From: CAWBCR01 sp963787375
Lineage (GTDB): Bacteria; Chloroflexota; Anaerolineae; Aggregatilineales; UBA3940
DNA: 64,000 nucleotides
Assembly (NCBI GenBank): GCA_963787375.1
Contig: CAWBCR010000027.1
Location: 62,001 to 126,000 of the forward strand
Reading direction: 5' to 3'
Part shown: positions 34,902 to 43,842 of the stretch, one piece after another
How the letters are laid out: every line of letters begins with the position of its first letter
Position numbering within the stretch: the first letter of the stretch is position 1
The notes under the pieces: model-generated
What the model saw: only the letters and a program-made list of their open reading frames with translations
Databases searched by the model: none
Told to the model about the DNA's origin: nothing
Position numbers and translations under genes: made by a program

Positions 34902-37425
34902 CTACAGTCTCCTTGTTCTTGAGTGGTTCTGGGGCTGTATGGCTGGACTCGTCAGTCTCGGACCTGGCTGTGTCGTCGTCTTCTGCTTCCACCCGATCGC
35001 CCAGTGCTGCTTCAAGCACCTGATCTACACTGTCTGCCAGCACGAACGTGAGCTGGTTGCGGATATCCTCCGGAATATCGTCAAGGTCTGCCTCATTCCG
35101 TTTGGGGATGATGATAGTATCGAGCCCCAACCGGTGCGCCGCGAGGACCTTCTCCTTCAGGCCGCCTATCGGCAGAACCTGGCCACGCAGGGTAATCTCG
35201 CCTGTCATGGCGATGTTGCCGCGCACGGGGCGATTCGTCAGCAAGGACGCCAGCGCTGTGGCCATCGTGATACCCGCCGAAGGACCGTCTTTGGGCACAG
35301 AACCCGCCGGGACATGCAGATGGACGTCGTTCTTGTCGAACCAGTCGGGATCGATGCCCAGATGTTTGGCGCGCGCTCGAATGTAGCTTAAAGCTGCGCG
35401 CGCACTCTCCTGCATCACATCACCCAACTGGCCCGTCAGAACAAATCCCTTGCTGCCGGGCATTCGCGCGGCTTCGATAAAGATAACATCACCGCCGACA
35501 GGTGTCCACACCAGCCCGGTCGCGACGCCGGGGATGGTCGTGCGCTCTTCGACCTCGGTCAGGTAATGGTACTCCGGCTTGCCGAGATACTCCCGCACCA
35601 GGTCGGGCGTGAAGGCCACCGCCTCGACCTTGCCCTCAGCGATACGCGTCACGACTTTGCGGCACGCCGCGCCGATGGAACGCTCAAGACCGCGAACGCC
35701 TGCCTCGCGCGTGTAGTCGCGGATCAGGGTTTGCAGCGCCTCGTCGTCGAAAGTCACCTCGCCTTCGCGCAAACCGTTCTCGCGGAGCTGGCGCGGGACC
35801 AGGTACTGTTGGGCAATCTTGATCTTCTCGCCCTCAGTGTACCCGGAAAGCTGTAAAATCTCCATTCGGTCGCGCAGCGGGCCGGGAACCGGCTCAAGCT
35901 GGTTGGCCGTTGTGATGAAGATCGTCTGCGACAGGTCGAAGGGCACATCCAGGTAGTGATCGCGGAACTCCACATTCTGCTCCGGGTCGAGCACTTCAAG
36001 CAGCGCCGAGGCGGGATCGCCCCGGAAGTCCATGCCCAGCTTGTCGATCTCGTCCAGCATCATGACCGGGTTGTTGGTTTCGGCCCGACGGATGGTCTGG
36101 ATGATGCGGCCTGGCATCGCGCCGATGTAGGTACGGCGGTGGCCTCTGATCTCGGCCTCGTCGCGCACACCACCCAGGCTCATGCGGATGAACTTGCGGC
36201 CCATCGCCCGCGCAATAGACGCGCCCAGCGAGGTCTTGCCGACGCCGGGCGGCCCCACAAAGCACAGGATCACACCCTCGCGCTCGCGACGGATGAAGTC
36301 ATGCACCTCGCTCTTCGCGCGTTCTTCGGCGCGCTCCATACGCAGCTTGCGCACCGCCAGGAACTCAAGGATGCGGTCCTTGATATCCTTCAGGTCATAA
36401 TGGTCTTCGTCCAGCACCTCGCGCGCGTGCTGGATGTCGAGGTTATCTTCGGTAGACTTGCTCCATGGCAGCGACGTCAGCCAGTCGAGATAGGTGCGGA
36501 TCACGCCGTATTCGGCGGCAGCCGTCGGCAGCTTGGAGAGGCGGTCCAACTCGCGCCGGGCCTCCTTCTCGGCTTCCTCGGGCATACCCGCCTCCTCGAT
36601 CTTGCGGCGGAACTCCTCGGTATCGACCTGCGTCTCGTCGGCTTCGCCCAACTCGCGCTGGATGGCTTTGAGCTGCTCGCGCAGGTAGAACTCGCGCTGC
36701 ACCTTGTCGATTTCCGACTGCGCGTCTGCCTGGATCTTGCGGCCCAGCTCCAACACTTCCAGCTCTTTGCCAAGCAGCCCCATCAGCTTGCGCATCTTAT
36801 CGGCGGTGCTGTCGATCTCCAGGATTTCCTGCGCGTCCGACAGGGCGATACGCATGTAGGTGGCGATGGTGTACACCAACTGCAGCGGGTCGTCGATGCT
36901 CAACGTGGACGCCAGCAGCTCGCCGGGGATGCTTGGCACAAGCTCCCCAAGCTGGCGGAACTGCTCGCCAATGTTGCGCATCAGCGCCTCGACCTCGATG
37001 TTGGCCTCGACCGTCTCAGGGAGGGCTGTCACCCGCGCCTTGAGGAACGGGTCCGTCTCCATGTATTCATCCACGTGGATGCGGGCCAGGCCCTGCACCA
37101 GCAGCCGGATCGTGCCATCCGGCGCGCGGAACAGGCGATGGACCGCCGCAATCGTGCCAATCGAGTTAATCTCGCCGGGGTCAGGCTCCTCGTTATCCGG
37201 GTCATGGCTTGACACCAGCCCGACCAGGCGGTCGCCTGCCACCACGCTGTCGACCAGCCGGATCGAGCGTGACTGGCCAACCATCAGTGGGACCGCGGTC
37301 TGCGGGTAGACGACCAGGCCGCGCAGCGGGAGAATCGGCAGCACTTCGGGGATGTCGATCTCCTGCGACATCGCCAACCCGTCGGCGCTCAGGTCGGGCT
37401 CTGCCCCCTCCAGGTGCGTATGCAC
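34879..37425 (-). CDS. lon: ATP-dependent protease Lon
   Basis: 848 residues as read from the GTG at 37425. LON substrate-binding domain first (LPILPLRGLVVYPQTAVPL), coiled coil, AAA+ module with Walker A GPPGVGKTSLG near residue 392 and Walker B MMLDEIDKLG, then the Ser-Lys protease domain with Ser near 714 (KDGPSAGIT) and Lys near 757 (GGLKEKVLA). The C-terminus is extended and acidic. The real start is probably the ATG at 37511, behind GGAG, which begins MSPDDEKKQDN; its frame joins lon only if one base is added to the T-run (plus strand) at 37456-37459. Degrades misfolded and regulatory proteins; hsp20 lies upstream. Confidence 0.95.
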   Translation of the reverse strand: MHTHLEGAEPDLSADGLAMSQEIDIPEVLPILPLRGLVVYPQTAVPLMVGQSRSIRLVDSVVAGDRLVGLVSSHDPDNEEPDPGEINSIGTIAAVHRLFRAPDGTIRLLVQGLARIHVDEYMETDPFLKARVTALPETVEANIEVEALMRNIGEQFRQLGELVPSIPGELLASTLSIDDPLQLVYTIATYMRIALSDAQEILEIDSTADKMRKLMGLLGKELEVLELGRKIQADAQSEIDKVQREFYLREQLKAIQRELGEADETQVDTEEFRRKIEEAGMPEEAEKEARRELDRLSKLPTAAAEYGVIRTYLDWLTSLPWSKSTEDNLDIQHAREVLDEDHYDLKDIKDRILEFLAVRKLRMERAEERAKSEVHDFIRREREGVILCFVGPPGVGKTSLGASIARAMGRKFIRMSLGGVRDEAEIRGHRRTYIGAMPGRIIQTIRRAETNNPVMMLDEIDKLGMDFRGDPASALLEVLDPEQNVEFRDHYLDVPFDLSQTIFITTANQLEPVPGPLRDRMEILQLSGYTEGEKIKIAQQYLVPRQLRENGLREGEVTFDDEALQTLIRDYTREAGVRGLERSIGAACRKVVTRIAEGKVEAVAFTPDLVREYLGKPEYHYLTEVEERTTIPGVATGLVWTPVGGDVIFIEAARMPGSKGFVLTGQLGDVMQESARAALSYIRARAKHLGIDPDWFDKNDVHLHVPAGSVPKDGPSAGITMATALASLLTNRPVRGNIAMTGEITLRGQVLPIGGLKEKVLAAHRLGLDTIIIPKRNEADLDDIPEDIRNQLTFVLADSVDQVLEAALGDRVEAEDDDTARSETDESSHTAPEPLKNKETVGAKSNDS

Positions 37426-37570
37426 CGTCGGCTCGCTGCGTTCTTCTGGCTGTTCTTTTCGTCATTCTCGACAGGATTGTTGTCCTGTTTCTTCTCATCA
37501 TCAGGCGACATGAATCGCTCCATTGTATTCCTGGCGAAAGCCAAGTCTCATATATGGCCGGTGCGGGTGA

Positions 37571-38017
37571 CTACTCCCCGTGTTTGTTGACCTCAATCAC
37601 CCTCACCTCATGAGCCTGGGCGCGAGGCAACACGACGCGCAAAAAGCCGTCCTCATAGTGCGCCTCGATGCCCTCATCGTCGACCGGCCACGGCAGCACA
37701 ACCTCGCTGCGGAATTCGCCGTAGCGGACCTCCAGCTGATGGTAGGCGATCTGGGCCTGTTCGGCGGCATTCCGAATGCCGCTGACGACCAACTGCTGGT
37801 GGCTGACGGCTACGTGGAATTCCCCGTGCTGCATCCCGGCCACTTCAACCATTACGATCAGTCTGTTCTCATCCTCCATCACGTCGGTCGGAGGCCGCCA
37901 GACATGTGTATGCCGGAGCACCATGAACTGCTGTGCGCCCATCACGATGTGATAGTGTGTCTCAGGCAGATCAACTGGCTGCCGCTGCTGTATGTCCTGG
38001 TCTTTCTTCGCAGACAT
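37571..38017 (-). CDS. Small heat-shock protein, Hsp20 family
   Basis: 148 residues. The alpha-crystallin domain spans about residues 42-140: PPTDVMEDENRLIVMVEVAGM, LVVSGIR, YGEFRSEVVLPWPVD, and YEDGFLRVVLPRA (the VLP-type G-x-L motif). ATP-independent holdase that keeps unfolding proteins soluble, a sensible neighbour of Lon. GGGAG precedes the ATG. Confidence 0.92.
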   Translation of the reverse strand: MSAKKDQDIQQRQPVDLPETHYHIVMGAQQFMVLRHTHVWRPPTDVMEDENRLIVMVEVAGMQHGEFHVAVSHQQLVVSGIRNAAEQAQIAYHQLEVRYGEFRSEVVLPWPVDDEGIEAHYEDGFLRVVLPRAQAHEVRVIEVNKHGE

Positions 38018-38139
38018 CTAAGTCTCCCGCGGCCAAATTCGTGGTCCATCGATGCATCCGGGGGCAATCGCCGCCAGCAGAGCAGATCGGCCCGCGTAGT
38101 GGCAACGCTCAGGGAATGCGCCATTCTCACCTATTGCAT

Positions 38140-38169
38140 ATTTTACCACATGCCGAAAACCTGCCCCAA
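38140..38169 (-). promoter_or_regulatory. Promoter of hsp20
   Basis: On the minus strand: TTGGGG, an 18-base spacer and TAAAAT. The 5' leader would be about 115 bases. No CIRCE element is seen. Confidence 0.5.
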
Positions 38170-38215
38170 GTGGCAGACATTAGATGCGCGTTAGAGTTGG
38201 GGAGAGCGGGAACGA

Positions 38216-38983
38216 TCAGCGGGCGGTGGCCAACCCCAGATAGGCCTCAGCTCTGTCACATAACGATTGGCCACCGGCGGCCAGCCAGGCAGTCAGCGTG
38301 GGGCTGCTGTCCCACCCGGCGGAGGCTTCGCGGTAGATGCCGCTGCCCCAGCGATAGTAGCGCTGGGTTTCGTACGGCCAGTTGTCATAGCTGCGCGCGA
38401 TCACGCTCAGGCCGCCGTTGTAACCCGCCATCGCCAGCCCGGCGTGCCCGCCTGACACCTGAAGTCCCTGGGCAAGATAGCCGATCCCACGCAGCGCGTT
38501 GGTCGCCGGATCGTAGGGCTTCTCGCCGGCGGCGAAGTGGAAGGGCATTACCTGAAACAACCCTTTCGCGCCCACGCCCGACGATGCCTCAGGGTTGCCA
38601 CACGATTCGATCTGCATCACCGTGGCAATCAGATTAGGGTCGACGTTGTACTCCGCGCCCCAGTCGAGCAGATCGTCCTTCCAGTACTGCACCGACGGCA
38701 TGAAGATCGGCGACAAACTCGGTTCAGGGAGCTGGCGCGGGCTGGGAGCCTCGTAGAGCATGGAGGCCGTCTGCTCACGCGGGGGGATGATGTTGGGGAT
38801 GTCAGGCACCAGGCTCACCACCGGGCTCGTGCGGCTGCCCAGCCAGTAGCTCACGGCGCTGAAGCCAAATATCAAAAAGGCAAGAAAGAAGAAGATTTCG
38901 ATCAGCAGTGTGCGTGAAATGCCCCCACGCCGCTTGCCCGATCGCCGGGGGGCCTTCTTAATGATCAGTCTGTTCTTCTTCAC
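38216..38983 (-). CDS. Membrane-anchored lytic transglycosylase (SLT domain)
   Basis: 255 residues from the GTG at 38983; the open frame reaches 22 codons further, and the choice is uncertain because no strong Shine-Dalgarno sequence is visible. A basic N-terminus (KKNRLIIKKAPRRSGKRRGG) and one membrane helix (about 25-50) anchor the protein; the SLT domain outside has the catalytic Glu in QIESCGNP, GAKGLFQVMP, and AMAGYNGG. It would cleave peptidoglycan glycan strands with formation of 1,6-anhydro ends. Confidence 0.85.
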   Translation of the reverse strand: MKKNRLIIKKAPRRSGKRRGGISRTLLIEIFFFLAFLIFGFSAVSYWLGSRTSPVVSLVPDIPNIIPPREQTASMLYEAPSPRQLPEPSLSPIFMPSVQYWKDDLLDWGAEYNVDPNLIATVMQIESCGNPEASSGVGAKGLFQVMPFHFAAGEKPYDPATNALRGIGYLAQGLQVSGGHAGLAMAGYNGGLSVIARSYDNWPYETQRYYRWGSGIYREASAGWDSSPTLTAWLAAGGQSLCDRAEAYLGLATAR

Positions 38984-39142
38984 GTCGTTGGCACCATCAC
39001 CCGACTGGATAGAACATTTGTTCCCGATAGCCTGCCCGTATTCTATCACCGGGCGCGGACGCCGTCAATAGCCAGTGTTGCTTATCGCGCCTGTCATACC
39101 ATACGCGGCAGGCGCGTGCAAGTTTCAGATCGCGCGGCGTGT

Positions 39143-39172
39143 TTGACCTGAATAATCGTTCAAGAGTACAAT
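39143..39172 (+). promoter_or_regulatory. Promoter of the cyclic-nucleotide-binding gene cluster
   Basis: TTGACC, an 18-base spacer and TACAAT, giving a leader of about 155 bases before the GTG at 39333. Confidence 0.7.
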
Positions 39173-39332
39173 CGTCAACAAGACAGGGAGCGACTCAACG
39201 CCACACCAATCAAAGCCCGCGCCATGCACCCTGCCGCTCCGATCCGCGCCAATGGGTGAGGCGCACTACACTGATTGCAGACCGCCCGCCGGGCAGTGTT
39301 GGCTGCCACCGGGCCAGAAAGCGAGGTCCACA

Positions 39333-39776
39333 GTGGAACTGGTTAAGCTGCTGCGCAGCGTCGAGATGTTCGCTGGCCTGGACGAGGGTCAGCTTACGCT
39401 GCTGGCGAGCATCTTCAAGGAGCGCACGCTCAAGGAAGGCGAGGTGTTGTTCCATCAGGGTGATGCCGGTGACAGCATGTGCCTGATCCGGAGCGGCTTC
39501 GTCGAGGTCGTCGTCGACGCGCCTGGTGAGAGTGAAGGGCGCACAATCGTCAGCTTGGGCGTAGGCCAATCCGTCGGCGAGATGACGCTGATTGACCGGG
39601 GCACCCGTTCGGCGAGCGTCCGCGCGGCCATGGATGACACTATCGTTGCCTTCGTCTCGCGAGAGGACTTCGAGCGCCTGTGCGAGTCCAGAACCGAGAT
39701 TGGCTACCGGGTCATGCGCAACATCGCCGCCGATCTGTCGTTCAAGCTGCGCCACCGCGAGTTGGACGTCAAGTAA
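39333..39776 (+). CDS. Cyclic-nucleotide-binding domain protein
   Basis: 147 residues from a GTG with GAGG six bases before it; the frame extends upstream but without family residues. The Crp-like beta barrel is complete: FAGLDEGQLTLLASIFKER, EGEVLFHQGDAGDSMCLIRSG, VGQSVGEMTLIDRGTRSASVRA, where GEMTLID followed by RSASV is the phosphate-binding cassette. There is no DNA-binding domain, so this is not a Crp-type regulator but a stand-alone sensor. Two small genes follow in line. Confidence 0.88.
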   Translation: MELVKLLRSVEMFAGLDEGQLTLLASIFKERTLKEGEVLFHQGDAGDSMCLIRSGFVEVVVDAPGESEGRTIVSLGVGQSVGEMTLIDRGTRSASVRAAMDDTIVAFVSREDFERLCESRTEIGYRVMRNIAADLSFKLRHRELDVK

Positions 39777-39820
39777 CTGCGAGGCGTGACTGTACCCACG
39801 TCAGACGAAAGGAACGCAGG

Positions 39821-40030
39821 ATGATCTACAAAGTCAGTTACGTTGTCGTCGGCGGCGAGCATCCGGGCGCGATTGCCAACGTCGAGGAGCCTCCCAAGGT
39901 CGGCGACATCGTCAGACTGGGCAAGAGCGAATTCAAGATCATCGATGTGATGGAGTTGATGCCCCCGCGCGGCGGGTTCGCCTTCTTGCACGCCACCTGT
40001 GAGATTGTCAAATCAGCGGGCGGCGAGTGA
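39821..40030 (+). CDS. Small beta-rich protein of unknown function
   Basis: 69 residues from the ATG at 39821, AGGA-type sites upstream. Alternating hydrophobic strands (YKVSYVVVGG, IVRLGKSEFKIIDVMELM, FAFLHATCEIV) suggest a small barrel or SH3-like fold. No family recognised. Lies between the cyclic-nucleotide-binding gene and the next gene, six bases apart from the latter, so the three form an operon. Confidence 0.6.
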   Translation: MIYKVSYVVVGGEHPGAIANVEEPPKVGDIVRLGKSEFKIIDVMELMPPRGGFAFLHATCEIVKSAGGE

Positions 40031-40036
40031 AACCGG

Positions 40037-40447
40037 ATGCCTTACGAACTGAACTGGCTCGACGAGGACCGTCGCATCCTGTCGCTGCGGTTGCGCGACC
40101 TGCTGGACGAACCGGATGCCAACACGCTGCGCGATGCTCTCACGCCCATCCTTGAACAGCCCGCGCCGCTTTATCTCCAGCTTGACCTGCGGGATTTCAA
40201 GCTTCTCGAAGGATTCACACAGTTCGGAAAAGCGATGGAAGGTGAGCCGCTGCCGGGCCTTGAGGACGGGCACCTGAACCGCTCGCGGCTAGCTGTATTG
40301 GGCGGTGGCCCCGCGATCAAACTGATCTTCCAGTTGGCGGGCCGCTCAACCGAGTTTGAAGAAGCGGTCAGGGCATTTGACTATGAGGATCGCGCCTACG
40401 CCTGGCTGGTCGAGTGCGCCAACGCGGACGCGGTGCAGGGCGGCTGA
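40037..40447 (+). CDS. Hypothetical protein, possibly STAS/SpoIIAA-like
   Basis: 136 residues. The start (YELNWLDEDRRILSLRLRDLL) and end (FDYEDRAYAWLVECA) recall SpoIIAA-like/STAS proteins, which bind hydrophobic ligands or act as anti-anti-sigma relatives, and LYLQLDLRDFKLLEGFTQFGKAM would be the central strand-helix. The match is only to the general pattern. Third gene of the cyclic-nucleotide-binding cluster. Confidence 0.55.
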   Translation: MPYELNWLDEDRRILSLRLRDLLDEPDANTLRDALTPILEQPAPLYLQLDLRDFKLLEGFTQFGKAMEGEPLPGLEDGHLNRSRLAVLGGGPAIKLIFQLAGRSTEFEEAVRAFDYEDRAYAWLVECANADAVQGG

Positions 40448-40484
40448 TCGACACTGGCCCGCCTTTCGCCTGTCGCTGCGCGCC

Positions 40485-41252
40485 CTACCCAACCGACAGA
40501 TCGATCTCCATGAAATCTTCGCACAGAAAGACGGGGCCGTCGAAGGTGCCCTGCGCCTCAGGGACCAGATGCGCCGGGTCCGCGTTCCACACATTGTAGT
40601 GGATCAGCCCCAGCCGCTTGACGCCGGCTTCCTGCGCGATGGCCCCCGCCTGTGATGCGCTTGAATGCCCCAGCGGCTCATCGCCGGTTGCCTCGTGAAT
40701 CAGCAGGTCCGCCCCCTGCGACAGTCGGACCGTCTCCGGGCACGGAACGGTGTCAGAGGAATACGCGAACACGAAGCCCGTCTCCTTGACGATCACGCGC
40801 AGCCCGACCGTAGGCACGTAATGCCGCACCGGTGAGGCGGTGATGGTGAAATCCGCATTGTCCAGCACGAGGATGCCCTCTCGTTCGGGGATGTGATGGA
40901 AGGCGACGGGGAAGAATCCCGGCCACTCATCCCAGTGAAAGGCCATCATCAGGTCTTCGACGCGCTGCAGGCAGTGGTGCAGGCCGTAGATACGCAACGG
41001 TGCGTTGCGTCCGATCAGCCACGAGGCCATCAGCATATTCGGCACCCCGGACACGTGATCGGGGTGGAAATGCGTCAGAATCAGATCGCTGACCCCCTCT
41101 TCTCCGATGCCGACCCGCTTCAGATTGACCAGCGGGCGACCGGTGCAGTCGATCAGCACCGTACCCTCACGGCCTTCCAGCACCATATGGGTATTTTCGT
41201 GCGTGGCATCCGGCACGGCAGATGCGGAGCCAAGAATGATTAGCCTGGGCAT
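40485..41252 (-). CDS. MBL-fold metallohydrolase, RNase Z-like subgroup
   Basis: 255 residues. ILGSASAVP at the start, LTHFHPDHVSGVP as the HxHxDH zinc motif, SSDTVPCPETVRLSQGADLLIHEAT for the third Asp, and a C-terminal His in LIHYN. The pattern is that of the RNase Z/beta-CASP-free group that includes arylsulfatase-like and cAMP phosphodiesterase-like enzymes; true tRNase Z has an exosite that I cannot see. Stands alone, after the ABC permease. Confidence 0.82.
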   Translation of the reverse strand: MPRLIILGSASAVPDATHENTHMVLEGREGTVLIDCTGRPLVNLKRVGIGEEGVSDLILTHFHPDHVSGVPNMLMASWLIGRNAPLRIYGLHHCLQRVEDLMMAFHWDEWPGFFPVAFHHIPEREGILVLDNADFTITASPVRHYVPTVGLRVIVKETGFVFAYSSDTVPCPETVRLSQGADLLIHEATGDEPLGHSSASQAGAIAQEAGVKRLGLIHYNVWNADPAHLVPEAQGTFDGPVFLCEDFMEIDLSVG

Positions 41253-41278
41253 ACGCGCTTCCTCTCAGGGCACCGCTG

Positions 41279-42778
41279 CTATCCGCCCCCGGATACCAGC
41301 CTGACCAGCAGCGGTGTCACATACACCTCGACAGCCGCCGCCACGACCAGCATCGGCAGGATCAAAGTCACCCATAACCGGGTTGCTTCGGCCAGTGCCG
41401 CCATCCAGCCCTCGCCGATTGTCTTGCCCGGTGGGGCGCTGATGACGCATGCACCCAGCCGCACGGCAACAGCCCCGGCCAGGATCGCCGCCGGCACCTC
41501 GATCAGGCTGTGCGGGGCGAGCGCAGCCCACAGCACGGTCGCGCTCATTCCAGCGGCGGTCATTTGCGCCGCCAGATAGCCGACCAGCGCCGTCGGGATC
41601 ATGAGCACCAGGATCGCCAGGATGCCGAGCGAAAAGGTGGCCAGCACCGACGCGATAGCCAGCGTCCGCACATTCTGGCCCAGGACCAATAATATACCTG
41701 TCGCACCTTGCAGGCCAGTCTCGACCAGAATCTTCGAGAAGCGATCGTACCAGCCCTCCACGACGAAGACCTGCGGTGGAATGACGTAGATGCTGGCGTA
41801 GCGCACCCCGATTGCGTAGCCAGTCACCATCGCGCCAGCCAGCAGCACGCATGGCAGCCAGATGCTGCGGAAGATCGACAGCACCTCCTCACGATACCAG
41901 CGCCACGCACCTCGGCGCGGCCCATCTTCTCGTTTCGCCCACGTCAGCTTCCACCAGCTCCTGACAATCGACAGCAGGTTGATCTCGTCAATCTCGCGGC
42001 CCAGCAGCTCCTCGCGGTTGAAGTTCTTGACACCCATCCGCACCAGCACGATATCGATCACGATCAGGCCCGCTACGATCAGCCACAGCACGTCGTACTT
42101 GGCCCAGAACATAATCAGTGCCTCGCCCTGGATCAGGAAGGACATGGGGATGATGATGAAGCTGGCCAGCAGGTTAGCCGCGCGAACGCTGGTCGCCTGG
42201 GTCGAGACGACCACCGCGCCGGCGACCATTGTCAGCGCCTGCACCAGCGTCAGCACGACGATCTGCACCATCAGGATCAGTGGCGGCTGCCAGTGGATGT
42301 TCAGGTATACGCCGACTGTGTAGACGGTGATGCCCAGCAGGCTGGCAAGCAGCGGCGGCACGGTCGAGCTGAGGGTCTTGCCGATATAAAGCTGGAGGTT
42401 GGTCAGTGGTGTCGAGAGCAGCGGCTCAAGGCTGCGGCGCTCCTTCTCGCCGACGAAGCTTTCCAGCGCGATGATCAAAGAGAACGAGATCGGGAAGAAG
42501 CCGACCACCATCAGCAGAAAGGGCACCAGCCGGTCGCTGATGATCGTCGCGCCGTACTGCTGCATCCAGGCCGTCATGCGCCCTGCCCCCCAGTTGGCGA
42601 TAGTGGGGAAGATCATTGTCAGGAAGACGATTGGCATCAGGATGCGCCAGTCGCGCAGCATGTCGACAACCTCGCGCCGCGTGATGATCGTCGCGCGGCT
42701 CAGGTTCCAGCGTGCCACCGCCAGCCAGCGGACAGGCCCGGTCCCGGTTTGTTCAATCGTGGGCGTCAGCGTTGCCAT
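41279..42778 (-). CDS. ABC-2-type transporter permease
   Basis: 499 residues, longer than usual for ABC-2 permeases. A first membrane helix after about residue 45, a large extracytoplasmic loop, then a group of helices, a cytoplasmic stretch with charged residues near 280-305, and further helices to the C-terminus. Contains EKERRSLEPLLSTPL, the Glu/Arg box typical of NatB/CcmB-like permeases. It lies 40 bases downstream of its ATPase gene. Exported substrate unknown. Confidence 0.8.
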   Translation of the reverse strand: MATLTPTIEQTGTGPVRWLAVARWNLSRATIITRREVVDMLRDWRILMPIVFLTMIFPTIANWGAGRMTAWMQQYGATIISDRLVPFLLMVVGFFPISFSLIIALESFVGEKERRSLEPLLSTPLTNLQLYIGKTLSSTVPPLLASLLGITVYTVGVYLNIHWQPPLILMVQIVVLTLVQALTMVAGAVVVSTQATSVRAANLLASFIIIPMSFLIQGEALIMFWAKYDVLWLIVAGLIVIDIVLVRMGVKNFNREELLGREIDEINLLSIVRSWWKLTWAKREDGPRRGAWRWYREEVLSIFRSIWLPCVLLAGAMVTGYAIGVRYASIYVIPPQVFVVEGWYDRFSKILVETGLQGATGILLVLGQNVRTLAIASVLATFSLGILAILVLMIPTALVGYLAAQMTAAGMSATVLWAALAPHSLIEVPAAILAGAVAVRLGACVISAPPGKTIGEGWMAALAEATRLWVTLILPMLVVAAAVEVYVTPLLVRLVSGGG

Positions 42779-42818
42779 TTGATTCTTATCCAGTACAACT
42801 CATCGCCGTGTTGATCGG

Positions 42819-43742
42819 TCATAGTGCCGGCTCGTCGCCGACAACCCGCAGGTAGACTTCTTCGAGACTCTGCGGCACCTCGCTCAAAGTGACGATCTCC
42901 AGACCCTGCGCGGCAAGCTGCCGCACAATGCGCGGGTTCGTCGCCGAGGGGTCGGGGGTGCGATAGCGCAGCCAGTTATGCCCGTGGCTGTCGACCTCGA
43001 CCACATCGGACAGGTCCTGCACCAGCCCGTCTAGCGGGCTCGCCAGCCGTAGCTCAAGCAGCGGCGGACCGAGCAGGCTCGCTTTGAGGTCAAGCGGGGA
43101 CCCGTGCGCGATGATCCGGCCCTTGCGGATGATGGCGATCCGGTCGGCAAGCTCCTCCGCTTCTGGCAGGTTGTGGGTGCACAGGATGATCGTACGACCA
43201 TCACCACGCAGGTCCCTGATCGCATCGCGGACGAGGCGCGCGCTATGCGGATCCATCGCCGAAGTCGGCTCGTCGAGCAGCAGCACTGGCGGGTCGTGCA
43301 GCATGGCGCGCACCAGCGCCAACTTCTGCCGCATGCCTTTCGAGTACTCACCCAGACGTCGGTCAAGCGCATCCAGCAACCCGAAGCGGCCCGCCAGCGC
43401 CATTTTGCGCTGCCAGGTGACCTGCTGATCGAGTCCATACAGCTTGCCGAAGAAGTCGATGTACTCGGTGCCGCTCATCCTGAGGTACAGGCCGTGGTTC
43501 TCGGTGAGCACGCCAACACTGGCGCGCACGTGCTCCGGCTCCATGACCACGTCATAGCCGGCGACTTTCGCCGAGCCGGCGGTCGGTAGCAGGATCGAGG
43601 TAAGCATGCGGACAGTGGTCGTCTTGCCCGCGCCGTTGGGGCCGAGCAGCGCCAGCACCTCGCCGGGCCGCACCGAAAGGTCAACGTCCTGTACGGCGAC
43701 AAAAGCCCCGAAGTGCTTTGTAAGTTCGTGTGTTTCAATCAT
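42819..43742 (-). CDS. ABC transporter ATP-binding protein, NatA-like
   Basis: 307 residues. Walker A GPNGAGKTTTVRML, Q-loop TENHG, signature YSKGMRQKLALVRAM, Walker B LLLDEPTSAMD, and the H-loop His in ILCTHNL. A C-terminal extension of about 80 residues is typical of DrrA/NatA-type exporters. It should drive the permease encoded next. Confidence 0.92.
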   Translation of the reverse strand: MIETHELTKHFGAFVAVQDVDLSVRPGEVLALLGPNGAGKTTTVRMLTSILLPTAGSAKVAGYDVVMEPEHVRASVGVLTENHGLYLRMSGTEYIDFFGKLYGLDQQVTWQRKMALAGRFGLLDALDRRLGEYSKGMRQKLALVRAMLHDPPVLLLDEPTSAMDPHSARLVRDAIRDLRGDGRTIILCTHNLPEAEELADRIAIIRKGRIIAHGSPLDLKASLLGPPLLELRLASPLDGLVQDLSDVVEVDSHGHNWLRYRTPDPSATNPRIVRQLAAQGLEIVTLSEVPQSLEEVYLRVVGDEPAL

Positions 43743-43842
43743 CGCGTTCCCGTCTTATACCAGCCCCACCAACCCAATCATGCCAACCCCGTTGCCAATT
43801 ATACCCTTGACCACCGCGCTGCGCTGTTCGCGGGTGCGCCAC

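Noticed and set aside
35956..37212. Plus-strand open frame of 418 codons opposite lon
   Set aside because: It lies wholly antisense to a clear Lon protease, has low-complexity His/Gln/Arg-rich composition and no Shine-Dalgarno sequence; a product of high GC content.
41708..42814. Plus-strand open frame of 368 codons opposite the ABC permease
   Set aside because: Antisense shadow rich in His, Gln and Asp; no family resemblance.
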